DNA of 12,076 nt from Bacteroidales bacterium (lineage in GTDB: Bacteria; Bacteroidota; Bacteroidia; Bacteroidales; P3), in NCBI GenBank assembly GCA_023227645.1, contig JALNVJ010000030.1, forward strand, positions 1 through 12,076. The letters are read 5' to 3'. The translations under genes and the position numbers were made by a program. Below the pieces are notes generated by a model. The model searched no databases. It had not been told where the DNA came from and was given only the letters and a program-made list of their open reading frames with translations. This document shows, in pieces, positions 7,627 to 12,076 of this stretch (position 1 is the first letter of the stretch; every line of letters starts with the position of its first letter).

Positions 7627-7960
7627 TTTTCATATTTATATAATTGCCATCCTTATCTTTGAACTCTCCAATCAAAATAAGGATAAAATCAATTATAAAC
7701 CAAATTCCTAGACCTCCAAATGTAAATAATTGGAGGATTCCTGAAAGGATATGATTAGTATAAAAGCGATGAGCCCCAAAAACTCCAAAGAATCCGCAGA
7801 GAAGAATGGTAACTAACCAACGTTGATTTACATTAATATTTATATTGTTTTCAGCCCTTTTGAAATTGGATTGTCTAACTCCGCATGTAGGACATATCTC
7901 AGCTTGCTTATCAATAACTGCACCGCAGTTATGACAATATTTTTCATTTTGATATACCAT
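7619..7960 (-). CDS. Small membrane protein: zinc ribbon plus TM2 domain
   Basis: This 113-residue protein starts at ATG 7960-7958; a frame two codons longer would need TTG at 7966. A zinc ribbon has Cys9, Cys12, Cys23 and Cys26 in YCHNCGAVIDKQAEICPTCG. A polar linker rich in Asn and Ile (about 31-46) follows, then a TM2 domain (PF05154) with two membrane segments at about 48-63 and 72-97. The family signature GVFGAHRFYTNH joins them, and IWFIIDFILIL carries the conserved aspartate (Asp91). Zinc ribbon plus TM2 is a common small bacterial architecture without a settled function. The stop lies inside the start of the propeller gene, which suggests that the two products act together, perhaps with the ribbon in the cytoplasm and the propeller outside. 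A promoter-like box at 7981-7988 could drive this pair apart from terC, which ends 33 bases upstream. Confidence 0.9.
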   Translation of the reverse strand: MVYQNEKYCHNCGAVIDKQAEICPTCGVRQSNFKRAENNININVNQRWLVTILLCGFFGVFGAHRFYTNHILSGILQLFTFGGLGIWFIIDFILILIGEFKDKDGNYINMKSE

Positions 7961-7980
7961 ATTCAATACTATTTATAAAG

Positions 7981-7988
7981 CAAAGTTA
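7981..7988 (-). promoter_or_regulatory. Candidate promoter -7 box for the TM2-propeller pair (TAACTTTG)
   Basis: The minus strand reads TAACTTTGC, a close match to the Bacteroidota -7 box, 20 bases before the ATG at 7960. It falls in the short gap after the terC stop (7994), so the leader would be only about 12-15 bases. No clear -33 TTG is seen; the upstream part of the promoter would lie within the terC coding region. Confidence 0.35.
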
Positions 7989-7993
7989 AACAA

Positions 7994-9058
7994 TTAATCT
8001 TTAATATCTTTGTTTTTCTCTGGAATTAATACAGAAGCAATTATACTTGTTCCAAGAATGCCAAGGATAATAATCAAAGAGTGATGCGTTTCAAAGCCAA
8101 TTTTCTCCAATAAATCAATTGTTAGCATCTTAATTCCAATAAAAGTAAGTAAAAATGCTAGGCCTATTTTTAGGAAACGGAACATATTCATAATATTACT
8201 TACCAAGAAGAATAGGGAACGTAGCCCAAGTATGGCGAAGATATTTGAGAAAAAGACCACAAAAGGGTCCTTAGTTACTGAGAATATTGCGGGAATTGAA
8301 TCCACAGCAAAGACTAAATCGGTGAATTCTATAACTAATAAACATACAAAAAGAATAGTCATATATAGTTTTCCATTCTCTTTCTTAAAGAAAGTATGAT
8401 CATTTACATCGTGAGATATTGGAATAAATTTAGATAATGCTTTAATTATAGGATTATCAGTTGTTTTAATATGTTCTTCTTTGTCTTTTTCAAGGAACAT
8501 TTTCACGCCTGTAAAGACCAAAAACGCCCCAAATATATATAAAATCCATTCATATTTCTGTATCAAAGCAGCACTTAGGAATATAAATATAAAACGCATA
8601 ATGATAGCACCCAAGACTCCCCACATTAAAACCCTCTTAAAATACTTAGGTTTAATACCAAATGAGGCAAAAATAAGAATCATTACAAATATATTATCGA
8701 TAGAAAGTGAGTATTCAATTAAGTATCCTGTAATATATTCTAATGTCATTTGTGAACGATAAGAATCTAATGCTTGGTCGAAACTCAAACCTTCATAGCT
8801 GATATCCTCATGATATTTCCCAGCAATCTCAGTTAGGTCTTCAAAGTTATTAACTCCGTGTATCTTTTCTCCGTGAAATCGAATAAAAATACCAAAGATT
8901 AGAGCCAAACTAACCCAAGCTGCTGTGCTGATTGAGGCATTTTTCATTGTAACAACCTTATCTTCTTTCTCAAAAACTCCCAAATCGAGGATAAGAATAC
9001 CTGAAATAATAATAGTGAAACCGATAAAAAAAAGAATCTCAAATAGTGAAGAATCCAT
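7994..9058 (-). CDS. TerC/Alx-family membrane protein (metal ion homeostasis)
   Basis: This 354-residue polytopic membrane protein belongs to the TerC family (PF03741) and is close in length to E. coli Alx (about 321). Conserved acidic membrane motifs are visible: LILDLGVF with Asp25, EYSLSIDNIFV with Glu115 and Asp121, and EFTDLVFAVDSIP with Glu244, Asp247 and Asp253. The later blocks SNIFAILGLRSLFF and FLKIGLAFLL also match. Alx and related proteins have been linked to manganese export and pH response, and other members to tellurite resistance. Here no other ter genes are nearby, so metal ion (probably Mn) homeostasis is the better guess. The loop between segments two and three (about residues 61-106) is longer than usual and carries His62, His67 and His83 among acidic residues. 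The ATG at 9058 follows a leader of about 30 bases. The gene is divergent from the LutA-like gene. Substrate is not determined. Confidence 0.92.
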   Translation of the reverse strand: MDSSLFEILFFIGFTIIISGILILDLGVFEKEDKVVTMKNASISTAAWVSLALIFGIFIRFHGEKIHGVNNFEDLTEIAGKYHEDISYEGLSFDQALDSYRSQMTLEYITGYLIEYSLSIDNIFVMILIFASFGIKPKYFKRVLMWGVLGAIIMRFIFIFLSAALIQKYEWILYIFGAFLVFTGVKMFLEKDKEEHIKTTDNPIIKALSKFIPISHDVNDHTFFKKENGKLYMTILFVCLLVIEFTDLVFAVDSIPAIFSVTKDPFVVFFSNIFAILGLRSLFFLVSNIMNMFRFLKIGLAFLLTFIGIKMLTIDLLEKIGFETHHSLIIILGILGTSIIASVLIPEKNKDIKD

Positions 9059-9091
9059 AATAGAATTTTGTTTTTATTTATAATATGTCTG

Positions 9092-9099
9092 CAAAATTA
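9092..9099 (-). promoter_or_regulatory. Candidate promoter -7 box for terC (TAATTTTG)
   Basis: The minus strand reads TAATTTTGC, fitting TAnnTTTG, and lies 33 bases before the terC ATG. The predicted leader is about 25-30 bases, too short for a riboswitch. No TTG is seen at -33. It stands back-to-back with the plus-strand box at 9133-9140. Confidence 0.4.
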
Positions 9100-9132
9100 A
9101 AGATAATAACTATATATACCGTAGTTTTTTAG

Positions 9133-9140
9133 TAATTTTG
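9133..9140 (+). promoter_or_regulatory. Candidate promoter -7 box for the LutA-like/YhcC/RlmN unit (TAATTTTG)
   Basis: TAATTTTG at 9133-9140 fits TAnnTTTG. Transcription would then start at about 9146-9148, only some 7-9 bases before the ATG at 9155. That argues against a translation start at the GTG at 9140, which would be inside the box. The box overlaps an imperfect palindrome ATTTTG-TG-CAAAAT at 9135-9148 that could be a regulator site. Confidence 0.4.
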
Positions 9141-9154
9141 TGCAAAATAATATT

Positions 9155-9919
9155 ATGAATGTTTCAGTTTTTATTCCTTGTTGCATAGACCAATTCTCTC
9201 CTCAAACAGGTGAGAACTTGATCTCTTTGCTAGAAAGACTTGGGCATATTGTTGAGTATAACCCTAATCAAACATGTTGTGGAAGGATAGTTTATGATAA
9301 CGGAAACCTGATAGAGGCAAAGGAAATAGGGGAGAAGTTTATAAACGATTTTAGTATTCGCAACTATATTGTTGGATGTTCAACCTCATGTATTGGATAT
9401 GTGAAGAACAATATGGGCAAACTATTCTATAATACTTCCAATCATAATCTTTATAAGAACATAAACGAGAAGATTATCGATATAACCGAATTTTTAGTTG
9501 ATATAACCCATAGTGTAGATCTTGGAGCTTATTTCCCATTCAAGGTATCAATTCACCATAATTGCCACGCATTAAATGAATATAATTTAGAAGAAGAAAC
9601 TAAAATCTTATTGCAAAACGTTAGAGGATTGGAGATAGTAAGTGCCAATACCAATAATTTCTGCTGTGGATATGGAGGAATGTTTGCCACCTTTAATGAG
9701 CCTGTTTCGATGGCACTTGCCAAATTGAAGATAGAACAAGTCCTAAGTGAAGGAGGAGAATATATAGTTAGTACCGACCAAGCATGCCTTTTGCATCTCC
9801 AAACCTATATTGATAAGCATAAAATCAACCTTAAGACCATACATATAGTTGATTTACTATCATATACGGAGGCGGATTTCAATAAAAACGATCAAGATAA
9901 TATACCAGAATATAAATAA
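9155..9919 (+). CDS. LutA/YkgE-type cysteine-rich (CCG-domain) Fe-S protein
   Basis: From ATG 9155 the protein has 254 residues, close to LutA and YkgE (about 238). It shows two cysteine-rich CCG domains. The first has Cys9-Cys10 in FIPCCIDQF, Cys41-Cys42-Gly43 in NQTCCGR, and Cys79 in GCSTSCIGY. The second has Cys137 in HHNCHAL, Cys170-Cys171-Gly172 in NFCCGYGG, and Cys211 in STDQACLLHL. This is the pattern that binds an Fe-S cluster in LutA, GlpC and heterodisulfide reductase subunit B. LutA works with LutB and LutC in L-lactate oxidation in Bacillus subtilis. Neither partner is in this window, so the reaction is open. A GTG at 9140 would add five residues (QNNI region) but falls in the putative promoter box. 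It is the first gene of a plus-strand unit, 11 bases before the YhcC-type gene. Family is firm; pathway is not. Confidence 0.88.
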   Translation: MNVSVFIPCCIDQFSPQTGENLISLLERLGHIVEYNPNQTCCGRIVYDNGNLIEAKEIGEKFINDFSIRNYIVGCSTSCIGYVKNNMGKLFYNTSNHNLYKNINEKIIDITEFLVDITHSVDLGAYFPFKVSIHHNCHALNEYNLEEETKILLQNVRGLEIVSANTNNFCCGYGGMFATFNEPVSMALAKLKIEQVLSEGGEYIVSTDQACLLHLQTYIDKHKINLKTIHIVDLLSYTEADFNKNDQDNIPEYK

Positions 9920-9930
9920 AAAAAGAGTCG

Positions 9931-10887
9931 GTGAATAAAGAAAAACAAATATACTCTTGGGGAGATACCCGTCCATATAACTCATATTCCAACTATTTTA
10001 AAAAAGAATTTGGCTCCAGAGTTCAAAAGCTCTCGATAGATGCTGGCTTTAGTTGCCCCAATAGAGATGGGAAATTAGGTTATGGAGGTTGCACATTCTG
10101 CGACAATAACGCCTTTAACCCCTCATATTGTGAGCCCTCCAAGCCGATAAGCCAACAAATTAATGAAGGAATAGAATTTCATCAGTGGCGATATAATAAG
10201 GTATCCAAGTATTTAGCCTATTTTCAACCCCACTCTAACACCTATTCCGATATAGAAACCCTTAAAAAACTATATACAGAAGCCTTAAAACATAAGGATA
10301 TAATTGGCTTAGTTATAGGAACAAGACCCGATTGTGTGGATAAAGAAAAGCTAGATTATATCCAAGACCTATCCAAAGACCACTATATAATGTTGGAATA
10401 TGGAATAGAAAGCTGCTATGATAAGACCCTCGAAAGAATAAATCGAGGTCATACATTCTCACAAACCCAGTGGGCTATTGAGCAAAGCGTGGCAAGAGGA
10501 ATAAATACAGGAGGTCATATTATCTTTGGTCTACCATCCGAAACCAAGCAAGAGATGTTGGCTCAGGCGAAGATACTATCCCATTTAGGACTAAAATCCA
10601 TTAAGTTCCACCAATTACAACTCTTTAAAAACACCGCAATATTAGAGGATTACGAAAAAAACCCAGTTGATTTCCACCCTTTTCCATTTCCCGAGTATAA
10701 GGAATTTATAATCGATTTCTTGGAAAACCTTAATCCCAACTTAGTAATTGAGAGATTTGCAGGAGAAGTTCCACCCCGATTTAGAGCCACTGAAGGTTGG
10801 GGAAACATAAGAAACGAAGAAGTTGTTTCAAAAATTGAACAACGAATGATTGAAAGAAACACATATCAAGGAAGGTTATTTATATGA
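9931..10887 (+). CDS. YhcC-type radical SAM protein (TIGR01212 family)
   Basis: This 318-residue protein starts with GTG at 9931; there is no ATG near the N-terminus, and an AAAAAAGAG stretch just upstream could help ribosome binding. The family N-terminus is visible (YSWGDTRPYNSYSNYFKKEF). The cluster motif is Cys42, Cys54 and Cys57 in SCPNRDGKLGYGGCTFC, which is C-x11-C-x2-C instead of the usual C-x3-C-x2-C. Further family blocks are YFQPHSNTYS, GTRPDCV, EYGIESC and GGHIIFGLPSET, the last forming part of the SAM-binding barrel. E. coli YhcC belongs here. Its reaction is not established, though similarity to Elp3-like enzymes suggests RNA or other macromolecule modification. It is 11 bases after the LutA-like gene, and its stop shares ATGA with the start of rlmN, indicating coupled translation. 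Family is firm; function is unknown. Confidence 0.92.
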   Translation: MNKEKQIYSWGDTRPYNSYSNYFKKEFGSRVQKLSIDAGFSCPNRDGKLGYGGCTFCDNNAFNPSYCEPSKPISQQINEGIEFHQWRYNKVSKYLAYFQPHSNTYSDIETLKKLYTEALKHKDIIGLVIGTRPDCVDKEKLDYIQDLSKDHYIMLEYGIESCYDKTLERINRGHTFSQTQWAIEQSVARGINTGGHIIFGLPSETKQEMLAQAKILSHLGLKSIKFHQLQLFKNTAILEDYEKNPVDFHPFPFPEYKEFIIDFLENLNPNLVIERFAGEVPPRFRATEGWGNIRNEEVVSKIEQRMIERNTYQGRLFI

Positions 10888-11915
10888 AAAACACATTATT
10901 AGGAAAGACATTAGAGGAGTTACAAGGCATTTGTTTGGATCTTAAACTACCTAAATTTGCAGGCAAACAAATAGCAGATTGGATATATCTCAAAGGAGTT
11001 TCGGATATAAATTCAATGACAAACCTATCACTTAATGCAAGACAAACCCTATCAGAAAACTTTGAAGTAGGTTTAATTCCACCAGTAGAAGAACATCATT
11101 CCGATGATGGAACCTCAAAATACCTATATAAATACCACGATAATGTATTTGTAGAGACTGTTATGATACCCGATAAATCAAGAGTTACGCTATGTGTTTC
11201 AACACAAGTGGGTTGTAAGATGGGCTGTGAATTCTGTGCAACGGGCAAACAGGGCTTTAATAGGAACCTAAATGCAGGTGAAATAATTAATCTTGTACGT
11301 ACACTTCCCGAATTTGAAGACCTAAATAATATCGTTTATATGGGAATGGGAGAGCCTTTTGACAATTATAAAGAAGTAGTTAAGAGCATAGAAATACTAA
11401 CATCCGACTGGGGATTTGCCATGAGCCCACGCCGAATCACTGTTTCCACATCAGGAATAATTCCACAAATGATAGACTTTATCTACGAAACCCAATGCCA
11501 TTTGGCCATTTCCATGCATAATCCTTTTCATAAAGAAAGGCAAGAAATAATGCCAATTGAGAAGAAGTACCCAATAGAAGATGTATGTGATGAGATAAGG
11601 AAACACAATTGGTATGGACAACGAAGAGTAAGTTTTGAATATATAGTTTTTAAAGGCAAAAATAATACCTACGATCACGCCAAAGAAATATCATATCTTC
11701 TAAGAGGAATAGAAACAAGAGTAAATCTAATTCGTTATCATTCAACACCTGACACCGCATTAGAGGGAGCTTCTGATGAGGAAATTCAGCGATTCCAAGA
11801 AGAACTCGAAGGCTTTGGACTTATAACCACCATCAGAGCATCAAAAGGCGAGGATATCTTAGCGGCATGTGGACTACTTTCCACCAAAAAAATTATGGAA
11901 GAAAATAGAGAATAG
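10884..11915 (+). CDS. rlmN: Dual-specificity RNA methyltransferase RlmN
   Basis: This 343-residue radical SAM enzyme has the RlmN order of elements. An N-terminal helical domain (about 1-90) is followed by the cluster motif Cys111-x3-Cys115-x2-Cys118 in STQVGCKMGCEFCATGKQGF. Cys104 lies seven residues earlier, at the place of E. coli Cys118. GEDILAACGLL carries Cys329, at the place of the methyl-carrying Cys355. MGMGEPFDNY and RITVSTSGIIP are typical barrel blocks. The enzyme makes 2-methyladenosine at A2503 of 23S rRNA and, in E. coli, at A37 of some tRNAs. All catalytic residues are present, so it should be active. Cfr is the main alternative, but the length, the intact family motifs and the core-genome context favour RlmN. 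It overlaps the YhcC-type gene by 4 bases (ATGA) and is followed by a hairpin terminator at 11926-11959. Confidence 0.95.
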   Translation: MKNTLLGKTLEELQGICLDLKLPKFAGKQIADWIYLKGVSDINSMTNLSLNARQTLSENFEVGLIPPVEEHHSDDGTSKYLYKYHDNVFVETVMIPDKSRVTLCVSTQVGCKMGCEFCATGKQGFNRNLNAGEIINLVRTLPEFEDLNNIVYMGMGEPFDNYKEVVKSIEILTSDWGFAMSPRRITVSTSGIIPQMIDFIYETQCHLAISMHNPFHKERQEIMPIEKKYPIEDVCDEIRKHNWYGQRRVSFEYIVFKGKNNTYDHAKEISYLLRGIETRVNLIRYHSTPDTALEGASDEEIQRFQEELEGFGLITTIRASKGEDILAACGLLSTKKIMEENRE

Positions 11916-11925
11916 CCGAAAATAT

Positions 11926-11970
11926 TAAGTCCTAAATCTTATAAATGATTTAGGACTTATTTATTTAAAA
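11926..11970. terminator. Rho-independent terminator after rlmN, possibly shared by the convergent gene
   Basis: A perfect 13-base inverted repeat, TAAGTCCTAAATC (11926-11938) and GATTTAGGACTTA (11947-11959), has an 8-base loop and is followed by TTTATTTAAAA. It begins 11 bases after the rlmN stop. On the minus strand it follows the stop of the convergent partial gene (11965) at once and is followed by TTAATATTTT. It may thus work in both directions, more weakly on the minus strand. Confidence 0.85.
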
Positions 11971-12076
11971 GCTAATTCCCCAATAATTATCCATACTATC
12001 TTTAGTAGAAATAATCATCATTCCCTTATCAAGGCTATGATTATACCATATATTAAAATTAGATTTATTGGAATTA
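11965..12076 (-). CDS. C-terminal end of an unknown protein (cut by right edge)
   Basis: On the minus strand one frame stays open from the edge to a TAA at 11967-11965, giving 36 residues that end NFNIWYNHSLDKGMMIISTK and then DSMDNYWGISF. The stop lies directly before the terminator hairpin, as expected for a real gene convergent with rlmN. The fragment alternates polar and hydrophobic residues and ends in Phe, as many outer-membrane beta-barrel proteins do, so a barrel C-terminus is possible, but this is a weak inference from a short piece. The start and the rest of the gene lie outside the window. Confidence 0.5.
   Translation of the reverse strand, partial: NSNKSNFNIWYNHSLDKGMMIISTKDSMDNYWGISF

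Noticed and set aside
8481..8762. 93-codon plus-strand frame inside terC
   Set aside because: It is antisense to conserved TerC membrane motifs and has no family features or start signal.
7994..9058. Tellurite resistance cluster
   Set aside because: No terA, terB, terD, terE or terZ gene is nearby; the protein is a stand-alone TerC/Alx homologue.
9000..9099. Manganese riboswitch (yybP-ykoY) or Alx-type pH leader before terC
   Set aside because: The predicted leader is only about 25-30 bases and the whole gap is under 100 bases, with no structured region of the needed size.
9155..9919. Lactate utilisation operon lutABC
   Set aside because: Only the LutA-type gene is present; the next genes are radical SAM enzymes, so lactate oxidation cannot be claimed from this window.
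10884..11915. Cfr antibiotic-resistance methyltransferase
   Set aside because: Length, N-terminal domain, GEDILAACG motif and core-genome surroundings fit RlmN; there are no mobile-element signs.

Overview
The window is chromosomal, AT-rich DNA (by eye roughly one third G+C) from a member of the Bacteroidota. Four things support this: a type IX secretion (T9SS) type A sorting domain at the C-terminus of one protein; signal peptides that end just before Gln (SYS-Q, GQS-Q, AYG-Q); TAnnTTTG-like -7 promoter boxes in the gaps between transcription units; and start codons without clear Shine-Dalgarno sequences. Order and genus cannot be read safely from the sequence. There is no sign of an insertion sequence, prophage, CRISPR array, tRNA or rRNA. 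It looks like core genome with lineage-specific secreted proteins mixed in.

Left part (1-1343): yicC, an RNase-family gene, lies on the minus strand. Downstream it overlaps by 11 bases the start of a secreted protein of unknown function that runs off the left edge. A 270-base gap separates yicC from a divergent plus-strand unit.

Plus-strand unit (1344-5956): four tightly packed genes encode a YugP-type membrane zinc metallopeptidase, a single-pass protein with three PASTA domains, a T9SS cargo protein and an RluD-like 23S rRNA pseudouridine synthase. The last three overlap by 14 and 4 bases, so they are probably translationally coupled. The unit ends at a long, nearly symmetric hairpin that can also terminate the convergent unit.

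Minus-strand unit (6076-9058): in transcription order these are a TerC/Alx-type metal-homeostasis membrane protein, a small zinc-ribbon plus TM2-domain membrane protein, and an exported PQQ-type beta-propeller. The propeller starts at a GTG inside the end of the TM2 gene. A promoter-like box just past terC may start the TM2-propeller pair separately.

Right plus-strand unit (9155-11915): a LutA/YkgE-type cysteine-rich protein without LutB or LutC is followed by two radical SAM enzymes, a YhcC-type (TIGR01212) protein and RlmN (23S rRNA A2503 methyltransferase). All three are predicted iron-sulfur proteins. A clean terminator hairpin follows, then the C-terminal end of a convergent gene cut by the right edge.

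No clearly new defence or mobile system is visible. The points most worth following are the coupling of PASTA, T9SS cargo and RluD; the TM2-propeller pair; the orphan LutA-like gene with two radical SAM genes; and the back-to-back terC/lutA-like promoter region with a palindrome at the predicted transcription start.
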